Notes: a model not told the origin generated them from the sequence alone. A stretch of 47,565 nucleotides of DNA from Colwellia sp. (GCA_026196955.1 JAPHTO010000040.1:1-47565); one strand, 5' to 3'; shown: positions 33,675 through 43,492, counted from the first letter of the stretch. Numbers and translations: made by a program.

Positions 33675-34235
33675 ATGAATAAAATGATTCGCTTTTTACC
33701 GCTTGTTTTAGTGATTGCGCTCGGTGTGGTACTTTATCGAGGCCTATCCTTAAATCCACAAGACATGCCATCGGCATTAGTGGGTAAGGTGATGCCTGAA
33801 TTTTCACTTACCACCCTAAATAATGCTAATAAATTGGTATCAAAAACAGATTTAGCGGGTGATATTATCCTCTTAAATGTTTGGGCTACTTGGTGTCCAA
33901 CATGTAAATATGAACACCCTTATCTATTAGATATTTCAAAAAATGCCCAACTTAGCCCTTACGTTAAATTATACGGTTTAAATTATAAAGATGATCGTTT
34001 GGCAGCAAAGCAATGGCTGACAACCTATGAAGATCCTTACCAGTTCTCAATTTTTGATGAAGAAGGTACTTTAGGGTTGGACTTAGGCGTTTTTGGCGCG
34101 CCAGAAACCTTTGTTATTGATCATCATGGCATCATTAGAAAACGTTTTGCTGGTGCGATAGACACTCGAGTATGGCGTAAAGAATTTGAGCCGTTAATCA
34201 AGCAGTTAATTAGTGAAAAACAGCAGGGTAAATAG
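33675..34235 (+). CDS. ccmG: Thiol:disulfide interchange protein CcmG/DsbE
   Basis: The 186-residue membrane-anchored thioredoxin has an N-terminal helix (residues 5-23) and a periplasmic thioredoxin fold with the active site in NVWATWCPTCKYEHP (CPTC). GAPETFVIDHHG holds the cis-Pro region. It reduces apocytochrome c or CcmH before heme attachment. Between ccmF and ccmH, it is tightly coupled. Confidence 0.96.
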   Translation: MNKMIRFLPLVLVIALGVVLYRGLSLNPQDMPSALVGKVMPEFSLTTLNNANKLVSKTDLAGDIILLNVWATWCPTCKYEHPYLLDISKNAQLSPYVKLYGLNYKDDRLAAKQWLTTYEDPYQFSIFDEEGTLGLDLGVFGAPETFVIDHHGIIRKRFAGAIDTRVWRKEFEPLIKQLISEKQQGK

Positions 34236-34238
34236 CCG

Positions 34239-34763
34239 ATGTTAAATAAAATAATTGTTATCATGCTAATGAGCATTATTGCTATATTTACCAGCGATAT
34301 TGCTAATGCAAGTCCTGTAGATACTTTTGAATTTAAAGATGAAGTGACTAAGGTGCGCTTTCAAGCATTAAGCAAAGAGTTGCGCTGCCCTAAATGCCAA
34401 AATCAAAATTTAGCTGACTCTAATTCACCCATTGCAGCAGATTTACGCCGTGAGTTGTATGAACTATTACAGCAAGGTAAGGCTGATAGTGAGGTGGTTG
34501 ATTTTATGGTTAACCGATACGGTGAATTTGTTTTGTACCGCCCTCGTGTGTCTAATGTCACCTATATTCTTTGGTTTGGCCCAGCATTACTGATTTTAAT
34601 TGGGGTAATTGTTGTTATCGTTATTATTCGTAAAAAACCAGTCAGTGAAGAAAATTTAGCCTTAAGTGCTGAACAGCAAGAAAAATTAAAGCAATTGTTA
34701 TCAGAGCGTGTTGATGATAGCTCACCGTCAACTTCAGTTTCAGCAAAAGCCGATAAAGAGTAA
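34239..34763 (+). CDS. ccmH: Cytochrome c-type biogenesis protein CcmH
   Basis: The 174-residue protein has a signal peptide (residues 1-24) and a periplasmic domain with the redox motif ELRCPKCQNQNLADSNSPIA (LRCxxC). AADLRRELYELLQQG and FMVNRYGEFVLYRPR follow, then one membrane helix (about 108-130) and a cytoplasmic tail. This corresponds to the N-terminal half of E. coli CcmH; the TPR half is encoded separately by ccmI next door. Confidence 0.95.
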   Translation: MLNKIIVIMLMSIIAIFTSDIANASPVDTFEFKDEVTKVRFQALSKELRCPKCQNQNLADSNSPIAADLRRELYELLQQGKADSEVVDFMVNRYGEFVLYRPRVSNVTYILWFGPALLILIGVIVVIVIIRKKPVSEENLALSAEQQEKLKQLLSERVDDSSPSTSVSAKADKE

Positions 34764-34772
34764 GTCATCATT

Positions 34773-36062
34773 ATGGAAATAGTATTAATTCTCCTCGTTT
34801 TTATTGCCACATTGTTATGGGTGCTTTGGCAGCCGTTTTTTAAACAAGAGACAACTCAACAAGATGCAGCGTTAGTTGCTAGTGCTCAAAAAAGTGTGCG
34901 AGAGCAAGCAAATATTGAACTTTATCATGAGCATAAAGCTGAAATTGAAAAAGATTTTCGTGAAGGTGGTATTGATGAAGAAAACTATCAATATTTATTA
35001 GCTGAGTTAGATAGCAGTTTATTACAAGATGTTGGAACGCCACAAAAAGCAACGCCAACGACTCGCTCAAGTAAGCCATTTGGTGCTGTTTGGCCAATTT
35101 CGTTATCAGTGTTTATCGTCGTTTTCTCTATTGCTTTATACTTAAAACAAGGCACATTGGACAACTTAATGGCCACGCCTGTAAGTAATCATAACATGCA
35201 GCAGTCAATGTCGGCTGAGCAGCAAGAGCAAGCAAGACAGCAGCAAATGCTAAACTATATAAAAGAGCTGCAAAATCATTTAGATGAAAAGCCTGATGAT
35301 GGTGAAGCTTGGTATAATTTAGGACAAACCTATGTTGGCGCTGGTGAGTTTGATCAAGCGATTACTGCATTTGAACAAGTTATTCGTATCGAAGGAGAGC
35401 ATGCTGATTTATTAGGGGCTATTGCGCAAGCAAGCTATTATAAAAACAATCAGCAAATTGATGCGCAAGTACAAGGCCTAATTGATAGAGCATTAGCGTT
35501 AGATATCAACGATCCTTCGACAAATATTCTACTAGGTATGCACAATTTTATTGCTCAAGAATATCAACAGGCAATTGATTATTGGCAGCGCGTTATTGAT
35601 GCGAATAAACAAGGTGTTAATATTGCGGCATTACAAGAGGCAGTTGTTGAAGCAAAAGCGCGTTTAGCTATGCCAGCAAGTAATGCTACGACTTCTGGAC
35701 CTGAGCTAAAAGTGAGTGTTAGCTTGACCGATGAAATTGCTCAAGCACTTGCCAATGGTGAAGACAAGGTTGTGTTTGTCTATGCATTGCCTACAAATGG
35801 CAAGCGTATGCCACTAGCGGCTGTTAAACTAATGGCGAGCGATTTACCTACTGTGGTAACCCTTAACAACAGCCAGGCGATGTCGCCTCAAAATAATTTA
35901 GGCAGTGTTGAGCAAGTACACATTTTTGCTATTGTTTCAAAACAAGGTGGCGCAGGCATAAAACCTGGCGACTATAAGGGCGAAACTCATCATATTGCGG
36001 TTGATAATCCCGATACCATTAGCCTGGTTGTGAATGATTTAGTTGAAGAGTTAGTTGAGTAA
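34773..36062 (+). CDS. ccmI: c-type cytochrome biogenesis protein CcmI
   Basis: The 429-residue protein has two membrane helices (residues 1-18 and about 95-114) with a cytoplasmic loop containing the family segment (IELYHEHKAEIEKDFREGGIDEENYQYLLAELD). A periplasmic TPR region follows (about 150-290; DDGEAWYNLGQTYVGAGEFDQAITAFEQVI), then a C-terminal beta domain. It holds apocytochrome c for the ligase. It starts nine bases after ccmH, and hemH starts nine bases after it. Confidence 0.94.
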   Translation: MEIVLILLVFIATLLWVLWQPFFKQETTQQDAALVASAQKSVREQANIELYHEHKAEIEKDFREGGIDEENYQYLLAELDSSLLQDVGTPQKATPTTRSSKPFGAVWPISLSVFIVVFSIALYLKQGTLDNLMATPVSNHNMQQSMSAEQQEQARQQQMLNYIKELQNHLDEKPDDGEAWYNLGQTYVGAGEFDQAITAFEQVIRIEGEHADLLGAIAQASYYKNNQQIDAQVQGLIDRALALDINDPSTNILLGMHNFIAQEYQQAIDYWQRVIDANKQGVNIAALQEAVVEAKARLAMPASNATTSGPELKVSVSLTDEIAQALANGEDKVVFVYALPTNGKRMPLAAVKLMASDLPTVVTLNNSQAMSPQNNLGSVEQVHIFAIVSKQGGAGIKPGDYKGETHHIAVDNPDTISLVVNDLVEELVE

Positions 36063-36071
36063 CCAGAAAAG

Positions 36072-37115
36072 ATGAAACCACGTTTTAGTGCGAAAAATAG
36101 CACTGTCAAAAATAACAAGGTTAAAACAGCCGTACTCTTGACTAATTTAGGGTCGCCTGAAAAGCCGACTGCGAGTGCATTACGTCGCTATTTACGTGAA
36201 TTTCTTTCAGATCCTCGCGTCGTTGAAGTGCCTAGAATAATTTGGATGGTAATACTGTATTGCATTATCTTACCCCTGCGCCCGAAAAAATCAGCTAAAT
36301 TGTATCAAAGCATATGGACTGAAGAGGGCGCGCCGTTGTTGGTGATGAGCCAAGCCCAAAAGGAAAAAGTAGCCTCACAGCTTGCTCAGCAATACGGCAA
36401 TGATGTCATTGTCGATGTAGCAATGCGTTATGGTGAGCCATCGATTAGCGCTGTCTTACAAAAATTTCAGCAACAAGGTATTGATAACCTTGTGGTACTG
36501 CCGCTCTATCCGCAATACGCGGGGCCAACTACAGCATCGACCTTTGATGCCGTTAGCAAAGCATTGCAAAAGTGGCGCTATGTGCCAAGTGTGCATTTTA
36601 TCAATAGTTATCATAGTAATGAGCTTTATATCAAAGCGCTTGCTAATACGATCAGCGAACACATAAATGAACATGGCACACCTGATAAACTAGTGCTTTC
36701 ATACCATGGTATGCCTGAGCTGTTTTATCAGTGGGGAGACCCTTATTATGACTTTTGCCAACTAACTACTGATTTAGTCAAAGCAGAGTTATTGGCTCGT
36801 CAATCAAGCATGCCTAGTGATGATTTTATCATGACTTTCCAATCACGTTTTGGCAAAGCTACATGGCTGCAACCATATACGGATGAAACACTGGAAAGCT
36901 TAGCTAAGCAAGGAAATAAGCATATTGCCATTATCAGCCCCGCCTTTAGTGCTGACTGTTTAGAAACTTTGGAAGAGCTTGAGCATGAAAATCGCGCTAT
37001 TTTTATGCAAGCAGGTGGCGAGCAGTATCACTACATTAAAGCATTAAATGATCGTGATGATCATATCGAAGCACTTATGGATGTGTTATCGCCAACACTT
37101 AATGCCTTAAAGTAA
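36072..37115 (+). CDS. hemH: Ferrochelatase
   Basis: The 347-residue enzyme inserts Fe2+ into protoporphyrin IX, the last step of protoheme synthesis. The motifs are AVLLTNLGSPEKP, REFLSDPRVVE, VDVAMRYGEPSI, LPLYPQYAGPTTAS, the catalytic His in VLSYHGMPELFYQWGDPYY and the acidic CLETLEELEHENR. No Fe-S cluster Cys set is obvious at the C terminus. Its position directly behind ccmI, nine bases away, couples heme supply to cytochrome c assembly. Confidence 0.96.
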   Translation: MKPRFSAKNSTVKNNKVKTAVLLTNLGSPEKPTASALRRYLREFLSDPRVVEVPRIIWMVILYCIILPLRPKKSAKLYQSIWTEEGAPLLVMSQAQKEKVASQLAQQYGNDVIVDVAMRYGEPSISAVLQKFQQQGIDNLVVLPLYPQYAGPTTASTFDAVSKALQKWRYVPSVHFINSYHSNELYIKALANTISEHINEHGTPDKLVLSYHGMPELFYQWGDPYYDFCQLTTDLVKAELLARQSSMPSDDFIMTFQSRFGKATWLQPYTDETLESLAKQGNKHIAIISPAFSADCLETLEELEHENRAIFMQAGGEQYHYIKALNDRDDHIEALMDVLSPTLNALK

Positions 37116-37239
37116 ACATTCATTGACTATTCCTTAGTAATAAAATTATTATCATCACCTAACGCTAAAGTTTCGATTCAAGTTAATATATAGAATCAAT
37201 AACTTAACTTTAAAAATTATTACAATAATAAGGCCAACC

Positions 37240-38502
37240 ATGAAATCATTTTCTCTTAATAAGCTAATGCTAGTTGCATTTTTCTCCACTTTTGCACTCA
37301 GTGCGTGTGAAGATAATAGTGTCGCAGTAGAAAAAGCTGCAACAGATAGCATTGAAAAGCGGGCGATGAAAATAGCTAAAGAAACACTCATTGTTGATAC
37401 GCATATTGACGTACCTTATCGTTTAGATGAAGCATATGAAGATGTCAGTGTTGCTACGGCGCAAGGTGATTTTGATTACCCAAGAGCTGTAAAAGGCGGC
37501 TTGAATGCTCCTTTTATGTCGATTTATATTCCGGCAAAATTGCAAAAAACGGGGGGGAGTAAAGCACTCGCCGATAAATTAATTGATGATGTTGAAGCTA
37601 TAGTTAAACAGTCTCCCGATAAATTTGCTTTGGCTTATTCAACCACGCAAGTAAAAGAGAACTTTGCTAAAGGCCTAGTGTCATTGCCAATGGGCATGGA
37701 AAATGGCAGTGCAATAGAAGGGGATTTCGCCAATCTACAGCACTTTTACAACCGCGGTATTCGTTATATCACGTTAGCGCATTCGAAAACTAATCACATT
37801 TCAGACTCATCTTATGACGAAAACCGACCTGCTCAAGGTTTAACTGATTTTGGTAAAGCGCTTATTGTTGAAATGAACAATATTGGTGTAATGGTTGATA
37901 TCTCACATGTATCAGATCAAGCTTTCTATCAGGTGATGGAGATAAGCAAAGTGCCAGTTATTGCTTCTCACTCGTCAGCGCGTTTTTTTACCCCTGGCTT
38001 TGAGCGCAATATGTCTGATGACATGATCAAGTTGCTTGCTAAAAATGGTGGCGTTATACAAATGACTTTTAGTGGTGTTTTCACCTCTAAAAAATTTAGA
38101 GAGCAAAGTGCCGCATACAAACTTGCTGAAGCTGATTTTATTAAAGCCAATAATTTAGATAAAGAGTTGGACGCAGATAAAGTTAAAATTGATGCTTTTG
38201 AAGATGCTTACTTAATAGAGAAACCTTGGGATGTTGGCACCTTATCGCTAGTTTTGGACCATTTTGAACATGTCATCAATTTAGTCGGCATAGACTATGT
38301 AGGCATTGGCTCTGACTTTGATGGTGTTGACGGTATTTTGCCTGAGACATTAAAAGATGTTGCAGGTTACCCTAACTTGATCGCTGGCTTGTTAGAGCGT
38401 GGCTATAGCGAACAAGAAATTAAAAAACTCCTCTCAGGTAATCTTATGCGGGTTTGGCAACAAGTAGAAGAGTACGCAGCTAAGCAAAAAGCTTCTTCTT
38501 AA
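37240..38502 (+). CDS. Membrane dipeptidase (renal-dipeptidase family M19), lipoprotein
   Basis: The 420-residue protein has a lipoprotein signal peptide (MKSFSLNKLMLVAFF, lipobox ALSAC) and the M19 zinc-binding pattern: HID in IVDTHIDVPYR, Glu in LPMGMENGSAI, His in VDISHVSDQ and His in VIASHSSARFF. The Asp in VGIGSDFDGVDG completes the active site. M19 enzymes cleave dipeptides, including some with D-residues. It is expected in the periplasm facing a membrane. AAGG precedes the ATG; it is a monocistronic unit after hemH. Confidence 0.93.
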   Translation: MKSFSLNKLMLVAFFSTFALSACEDNSVAVEKAATDSIEKRAMKIAKETLIVDTHIDVPYRLDEAYEDVSVATAQGDFDYPRAVKGGLNAPFMSIYIPAKLQKTGGSKALADKLIDDVEAIVKQSPDKFALAYSTTQVKENFAKGLVSLPMGMENGSAIEGDFANLQHFYNRGIRYITLAHSKTNHISDSSYDENRPAQGLTDFGKALIVEMNNIGVMVDISHVSDQAFYQVMEISKVPVIASHSSARFFTPGFERNMSDDMIKLLAKNGGVIQMTFSGVFTSKKFREQSAAYKLAEADFIKANNLDKELDADKVKIDAFEDAYLIEKPWDVGTLSLVLDHFEHVINLVGIDYVGIGSDFDGVDGILPETLKDVAGYPNLIAGLLERGYSEQEIKKLLSGNLMRVWQQVEEYAAKQKASS

Positions 38503-38519
38503 ACTATACCTAATTGACA

Positions 38520-38535
38520 CTGTATAAAAACTCAG
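38520..38535. promoter_or_regulatory. LexA (SOS) box upstream of dinB
   Basis: CTGTATAAAAACTCAG fits the LexA consensus CTG-N10-CAG with A/T-rich centre and is flanked by A and TA as in strong boxes. It lies 36 bases before the dinB ATG, where it can overlap the promoter. Confidence 0.78.
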
Positions 38536-38571
38536 TAAAATATACCCAAACCATGTGGCTTGGGTATAGCG

Positions 38572-39633
38572 ATGAAAAAAATTATTCATATCGATATGGA
38601 CTGTTTTTATGCTGCAGTGGAAATGCGGGACTTTCCTGAATATCGTAATATTCCATTAGCGGTAGGAGGAGATGGCCCACGTAGCGTCTTATGTACTTGT
38701 AATTATCAAGCAAGAAAGTTTGGTGTCCGCTCGGCGATGTCAGTAATTAAAGCTAAACAACTTTGTCCTGAGCTAACCATAGTTCAGGGTCGTATGGCGG
38801 TTTATAAAGAAGTTTCCGATCATATCCGAGAAATATTTTCCCGCTATACCAGTCTCATTGAGCCTCTATCGCTTGATGAGGCTTTTCTTGATGTAACTGA
38901 CAGCACAGCTTGCCAAGGCAGCGCTACCCTAATTGCAGAAAAAATTCGTGCTGATATATATCAAGAATTAAACCTGACGGCATCTGCCGGTATTGCACCC
39001 AATAAGTTCATTGCTAAAATTGCCAGCGATGAAAATAAACCTAATGGGCAATGTGTTATTTCTCCAGATAAAGTCACCGATTTTGTCGAAGCCTTGTCGT
39101 TAAAAAAGATTCCAGGCATAGGGCCGAAAACATTCCAAAAACTACAATCATTTGGCTTTTCTACTTGTGCGGATATTAGAGCTTCTTCTATTGCCAATTT
39201 AACAACAATTGTTGGTAAATTTGCCACCAGCTTGTACCAAAAAGCTCATGGCATTGACCACCGTGAACTTGAAGTGAGTAGGCAGCGTAAATCGTTAGCG
39301 ATAGAAACAACACTATCGGCAGATATTTTTACTGAAAATGACTGTGCGTTAGTGATTGAAAAGCTATATCCAAAGCTATTACAAAGGTTAGCAAAGCTTG
39401 AAGGTAAAAAAATTGTTCGCCAAGGCATTAAACTAAAATTTAATGACTTTAACCAAACCACGGTCGAACAACAAAGCTTAACGGCAGAGCAAGAAACTTT
39501 TAATACTTTACTGCCTAAAGCCTTTGAAAGAGGCAAAGGGCGTGGTATTCGCCTTGTTGGCTTAACACTTGGCTTTGCCGCAGAAGATAAATTGGCCGTA
39601 GCGCTTAAAGAAAAGCAATTAACTTTGCTTTAA
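38572..39633 (+). CDS. dinB: DNA polymerase IV (Y-family)
   Basis: The 353-residue translesion polymerase has catalytic residues in HIDMDCFYAAVE (D8 and the steric-gate position occupied by Tyr13 instead of E. coli Phe13) and PLSLDEAFLDVT (Asp-Glu pair). The helix-hairpin-helix block IPGIGPKTFQKL and a little-finger domain follow. The C terminus ends QLTLL, matching the beta-clamp-binding QLxL pattern. I chose ATG 38572, which aligns with the E. coli start; a TTG at 38560 is also in frame. A LexA box makes it SOS-inducible. Confidence 0.95.
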   Translation: MKKIIHIDMDCFYAAVEMRDFPEYRNIPLAVGGDGPRSVLCTCNYQARKFGVRSAMSVIKAKQLCPELTIVQGRMAVYKEVSDHIREIFSRYTSLIEPLSLDEAFLDVTDSTACQGSATLIAEKIRADIYQELNLTASAGIAPNKFIAKIASDENKPNGQCVISPDKVTDFVEALSLKKIPGIGPKTFQKLQSFGFSTCADIRASSIANLTTIVGKFATSLYQKAHGIDHRELEVSRQRKSLAIETTLSADIFTENDCALVIEKLYPKLLQRLAKLEGKKIVRQGIKLKFNDFNQTTVEQQSLTAEQETFNTLLPKAFERGKGRGIRLVGLTLGFAAEDKLAVALKEKQLTLL

Positions 39634-39669
39634 TCAACAGGCCCTAGTAACGACAGAAAAGATAATGAC

Positions 39670-40167
39670 ATGAGCAATGATGAAAGCCCAAAATCGAAAA
39701 ACCATAAATCACCGCAGCAAACGGCACTGCATTGTGGCGTTGGTTTATTAGCACGGCGCGAGCATTCAGAATTTGAATTAAGGCAAAAACTGAGTCTAAG
39801 AGAATTCGATGCCGATGATATTGAACAAGCCATAGAACGCTTACTCGAGAAAGCGTATTTGTCTGATGAACGTTTTGCTCAAAGTACTTGTCGATATCGA
39901 GTTAGTCGAGGTTATGGCTGGCGTTATATTGCCAATGAGTTAAAGCAAAAAGGTGTTTGTTCAACAATTATTCAACAATTGCAGAAAAATTGCGAAATTG
40001 ATTGGTATCTTCAAGCCGAGCTTGCGTATAATAAGCGTTTTAGCGGTTATGGTGAGAAAAACCAGCAGGTCGCACAAAAAGAGAAAGCTAAAAGAATAAG
40101 ATTTTTGCAGTATCGTGGATTTTCTAGCAATGAAATTTTTGCGATAATAAATGACGAACAGTTGTAG
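39670..40167 (+). CDS. recX: Regulatory protein RecX
   Basis: The 165-residue helical protein has RecX repeats: GLLARREHSEFELRQKLSLREFD, AIERLLEKAYLSDERFAQSTCRYRVSRGYGWRYIANELKQKGV and RIRFLQYRGFSSNEIFAII. RecX modulates RecA filaments. In most gammaproteobacteria it follows recA; here it follows dinB by 36 bases and precedes alaS. Co-transcription with dinB would put it under SOS control. Residues 1-18 are a hydrophilic extension. Confidence 0.92.
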   Translation: MSNDESPKSKNHKSPQQTALHCGVGLLARREHSEFELRQKLSLREFDADDIEQAIERLLEKAYLSDERFAQSTCRYRVSRGYGWRYIANELKQKGVCSTIIQQLQKNCEIDWYLQAELAYNKRFSGYGEKNQQVAQKEKAKRIRFLQYRGFSSNEIFAIINDEQL

Positions 40168-40214
40168 GTCAGGCATAAGCCCATCAACATTTGATACCTT
40201 AAAGTCCACCTACA
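40163..40214 (+). repeat. 7-bp inverted repeat around the recX end upstream of alaS
   Basis: TGTAGGT (40163-40169) and ACCTACA (40208-40214) are perfect complements 33 bases before the alaS start. E. coli AlaRS is known to bind a palindrome at its own promoter, but a link here is speculative. Confidence 0.3.
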
Positions 40215-40246
40215 CACAGCATGAATAAATAAATTTTAAGGTTCCC

Positions 40247-42877
40247 ATGATTAAAAGCACCGCCGAAGTACGTAAGGCATTTTTAGATTTTTTTGCCACT
40301 AAGCAACATCAAATAGTTAAAAGTAGCTCACTTGTTCCGGGTAATGATGCGACATTGCTTTTTACCAATGCGGGCATGGTGCCTTTTAAAGATGTTTTCT
40401 TGGGTGCTGAAAAGCGTAGTTATACGCGTGCTACATCAGCGCAACGTTGTGTGCGTGCTGGTGGTAAGCATAACGATTTAGAAAATGTCGGTTACACAGC
40501 ACGTCACCACACTTTTTTTGAAATGCTTGGTAACTTTAGCTTTGGTGATTACTTTAAAGAAGACGCCATCAGCTATGCATGGGAATTTTTAACGGGTGTT
40601 TTAGGACTGCCAAAAGAAAAATTACTGGTTACTATTTATGAAAGCGATGAAGAAGCGTTTAGTTATTGGAAAGATGTCATTGGTATTCCTGTAGAAAAAA
40701 TCATCCGTATTGGTGATAAGTCTGCCGATAAAAAATACGAATCAGATAACTTCTGGTCAATGGGTGATACGGGCCCTTGTGGTCCTTGTTCTGAAATATT
40801 TTATGATCATGGTGAAGATATTTGGGGTGGTCCTCCAGGCTCTCCAGAGGAAGATGGTGATCGCTTTATTGAGATTTGGAATATAGTTTTCATGCAGTTT
40901 AATCGCCAAGCCAATGGTGATATGGAGCCTCTTCCAAACCCATCTATCGATACCGGTATGGGATTAGAGCGTATTTCTGCCATTATGCAAGACGTGCATA
41001 GCAACTATGAAATTGATCTTTTCCAAGCATTAATCAAAGACACAGCAAACTTGCTAGCTTGTAATGATTTAGACAATAAATCACTACGTGTTATTAGCGA
41101 TCATATTCGCTCATGTTGCTTTTTAATTGTTGATGGTGTTGTTCCTTCAAATGAAGGTCGAGGCTATGTGCTACGTCGTATTATTCGTCGTGCTATTCGT
41201 CATGGTCATAAGCTTGAAGCGAAAGACCATTTTTTCCATAAGCTTGTTAAATCGTTAATCGAGCAAATGGGCGAGGCATACCCAGAATTAGTACAGCAAC
41301 AAGCAATCATTGAAAAATTATTACGTATAGAAGAAGAGCAGTTTGGTCGAACACTAGATCGCGGTATGCTTTTACTTGATGATATCTTAGATAATTTAGC
41401 AGGCGATACTATCAAGGGAGACGATGTCTTTAAGCTTTATGATACTTATGGTTTTCCGGCTGATTTAACGGCGGATATAGCGCGTGAGCGTCAATTAAAT
41501 ATTGACCACAAGGGATTCGATTTGGCTATGGGACAACAGCGTGAACGAGCCCAACAAGCGAGTCAATTTGGTACCGATTATAATCAACAGTTAAAATCAG
41601 ATCATAAAACTAGCTTTAAAGGCTATAGCAATAATACCTCGTCAGCAACTGTGGTTGAGCTGTTTAACAGTCACGAACAAGAAGCTGTTGCCCAGTTAAA
41701 TGCCGGTGAGCAAGGTTTGGTTATTTTAGATCACACACCATTCTATGCTGAGTCAGGTGGTCAAGTTGGTGATACGGGTTTATTGCACCTTGATGGTGGT
41801 GTTTTTGAAGTTGAAGACACGATTAAGCTAGGTAACGCTTATGCACATAAAGGTATAGCACGTACTGATGTTGGTATGAATCGCCGTGTTAAAGCTGAAA
41901 TTAATGTTGAACGCCGTGCGGCCATAGTTAAAAATCACACTGCGACCCATATTCTACATGCTGCATTACGAAAAGTGCTAGGTGAGCATGTGACCCAAAA
42001 AGGGTCGTTATGTGATAGTGAGAAGCTTCGCTTTGATTTTTCCCACTTTGAAGGCTTAACAGCGCAAGAGTTACATGACGTTGAACAGATGGTTAATGAT
42101 GAGATACGTCGTAACCATGTGAAAGAAACTGAATTAATGTATATCGAAGATGCTAAAGCCAAAGGAGCGATGGCACTCTTTGGTGAAAAGTATGACGATG
42201 AAGTTCGTGTGGTGACTTTAGGTGATTTCTCTACCGAGCTATGTGGCGGTGTTCATGTAGAACGTACAGGCGATATCGGCTTATTGAAAATAGTTTCTGA
42301 GTCAGGTATTGCTGCGGGTGTTCGCCGTATAGAAGCTGTTACTGCTAATGGTGCATTAGCCTTCATTAATGAGCAAAGTGCAACATTAAGCAAGGTAGCA
42401 AGCCTAGTTAAGTCTGATGTTGCTAATGTTGACAGTAAAGTTGAACAGCTAATTACTCGCGCTAAAGTGTTAGAGAAAGAAATCAGTGCTTTAAAACAAG
42501 AGCTTGCAGCGCAAGCTGGCTCAGATTTAGTGAGCAAAGCGGTTGATATTAATGGTATTAAAGTGCTTATCGCTGATTTAGATGGTGTTGAAAGCAAAGC
42601 ATTACGTGGCATGGTGGATGAGCTGAAAAATAAAATGCAGTCAGGTATTATCATGCTTGCAACCGCAAATGGCAGTAAAGTTGGTTTAATTGCTGGCGTG
42701 ACCAAAGACTTAATTGGTAAGGTTAAAGCCGGCGAGTTAGTGAATATGGTTGCTCAGCAAGTGGGTGGTAAAGGTGGTGGTCGCCCAGATATGGCGCAAG
42801 CTGGCGGTAGCCAACCTGAGAACATTACCGATGCGCTAGCTTCTGTACAACCTTGGTTGACTGAGAAATTAACTTAA
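40247..42877 (+). CDS. alaS: Alanyl-tRNA synthetase
   Basis: The 876-residue class II synthetase charges tRNA-Ala. Residues 1-450 form the catalytic domain ([50 protein letters not shown]). The editing domain carries [14 protein letters not shown] (H-x3-H) and [13 protein letters not shown] (Cys-His zinc ligands). A C-Ala region follows (about 720-876) with a coiled coil ([16 protein letters not shown]) and [15 protein letters not shown]. Length equals E. coli AlaRS. AAGG precedes the ATG. Confidence 0.98.
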   Translation: MIKSTAEVRKAFLDFFATKQHQIVKSSSLVPGNDATLLFTNAGMVPFKDVFLGAEKRSYTRATSAQRCVRAGGKHNDLENVGYTARHHTFFEMLGNFSFGDYFKEDAISYAWEFLTGVLGLPKEKLLVTIYESDEEAFSYWKDVIGIPVEKIIRIGDKSADKKYESDNFWSMGDTGPCGPCSEIFYDHGEDIWGGPPGSPEEDGDRFIEIWNIVFMQFNRQANGDMEPLPNPSIDTGMGLERISAIMQDVHSNYEIDLFQALIKDTANLLACNDLDNKSLRVISDHIRSCCFLIVDGVVPSNEGRGYVLRRIIRRAIRHGHKLEAKDHFFHKLVKSLIEQMGEAYPELVQQQAIIEKLLRIEEEQFGRTLDRGMLLLDDILDNLAGDTIKGDDVFKLYDTYGFPADLTADIARERQLNIDHKGFDLAMGQQRERAQQASQFGTDYNQQLKSDHKTSFKGYSNNTSSATVVELFNSHEQEAVAQLNAGEQGLVILDHTPFYAESGGQVGDTGLLHLDGGVFEVEDTIKLGNAYAHKGIARTDVGMNRRVKAEINVERRAAIVKNHTATHILHAALRKVLGEHVTQKGSLCDSEKLRFDFSHFEGLTAQELHDVEQMVNDEIRRNHVKETELMYIEDAKAKGAMALFGEKYDDEVRVVTLGDFSTELCGGVHVERTGDIGLLKIVSESGIAAGVRRIEAVTANGALAFINEQSATLSKVASLVKSDVANVDSKVEQLITRAKVLEKEISALKQELAAQAGSDLVSKAVDINGIKVLIADLDGVESKALRGMVDELKNKMQSGIIMLATANGSKVGLIAGVTKDLIGKVKAGELVNMVAQQVGGKGGGRPDMAQAGGSQPENITDALASVQPWLTEKLT

Positions 42878-42900
42878 TAGCATTTTAACTATTGCGATGA

Positions 42901-42934
42901 AAGCCAGTAGCAAATTATTACTGGCTTTTTTTTG
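42901..42934 (+). terminator. Intrinsic terminator of alaS
   Basis: AAAGCCAGTA (42901-42910) pairs with TACTGGCTTT (42920-42929) around GCAAATTAT, followed by more T residues to 42934. It lies 23 bases after the alaS stop. Confidence 0.9.
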
Positions 42935-43061
42935 TCTAAATTTTCCGTTGATTCTGCCTTTAGAACACTTCTGTACGTATTTTCAACACATTTGTTATTT
43001 TAATGTTAATGGTTACAGTAAAAGACAAAAAACAGCATAAAAAAACAACTTTTAGCCCTGT

Positions 43062-43082
43062 TCAAGGTTAAGATAACCTTGA
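43062..43082. repeat. Perfect 9-bp inverted repeat between alaS and csrA
   Basis: TCAAGGTTA (43062-43070) and TAACCTTGA (43074-43082) are perfect complements around AGA. No T-run follows. It could be an operator or leader hairpin about 190 bases before csrA. Confidence 0.6.
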
Positions 43083-43145
43083 TAGAATACCCAGATATTT
43101 TGATAAGTGGACAGCATAGGAGCTTTAAACTTATCAAAAAATGGC

Positions 43146-43191
43146 TTTTTCCTAAATATTTACTATTACTTAATAGTGTATTAAGGAAAAA
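43146..43191 (+). repeat. Long imperfect hairpin in the csrA leader
   Basis: TTTTTCCT at the left edge pairs with AGGAAAAA at the right edge. Inside, ACTATTA (43162-43168) pairs with TAATAGT (43171-43177), giving a long stem with few mismatches. It lies 78 bases before the csrA ATG, and its right arm carries a GGA triplet. Confidence 0.55.
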
Positions 43192-43268
43192 ACATACTAA
43201 CTTCATATATTACTAGCTTATATATATTTATTTAGTGATTCTCAACTTTAGAAAAAAGGAAGCTGTAT

Positions 43269-43463
43269 ATGTTAATATTAACACGACGCGTTGGTGAGAC
43301 ATTAATGATAGGTGATGAAGTCACTGTTACAGTCTTGGGCGTTAAAGGAAATCAGGTACGAATTGGTGTTAATGCGCCGAAAGAAATCTCAGTGCACCGT
43401 GAAGAAATTTACATGCGTATTCAAGCTGAGAAGGATGATAATGAGGCATCTGGCAACGTATAA
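43269..43463 (+). CDS. csrA: Carbon storage regulator CsrA
   Basis: The 64-residue RNA-binding homodimer has the family sequence almost throughout: [37 protein letters not shown] with the RNA-contacting Arg, and a short acidic tail. It binds GGA motifs in mRNA leaders to alter translation and decay. AAAAAAGGAAG precedes the ATG; the GGA of the ribosome-binding site is itself a potential CsrA target. Between alaS and tRNA-Ser, as in E. coli. Confidence 0.97.
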   Translation: MLILTRRVGETLMIGDEVTVTVLGVKGNQVRIGVNAPKEISVHREEIYMRIQAEKDDNEASGNV

Positions 43464-43492
43464 TTATCATTATTAATTATTCTATTGCTCTT

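Larger units (their letters stand above)
42878..43268 (+). other. alaS-csrA intergenic region with structured csrA leader
   Basis: This stretch of 391 bases holds the alaS terminator and two further inverted repeats (43062-43082 and 43146-43191). GGA triplets lie near 43122, 43185 and 43258. I see no convincing ORF on either strand; a 66-codon minus-strand frame lacks a ribosome-binding site and any family resemblance. Confidence 0.6.

Noticed and set aside
42253-42705. A 150-codon minus-strand frame inside alaS
   Set aside because: It is antisense to conserved AlaRS C-terminal coding sequence; Ser/Leu-rich composition is what a complementary frame gives.
43006-43206. A 66-codon minus-strand frame in the alaS-csrA gap
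   Set aside because: It has no ribosome-binding site, a Phe/Cys/Leu-rich composition typical of A/T-rich noncoding DNA, and overlaps the inverted repeats of the csrA leader.
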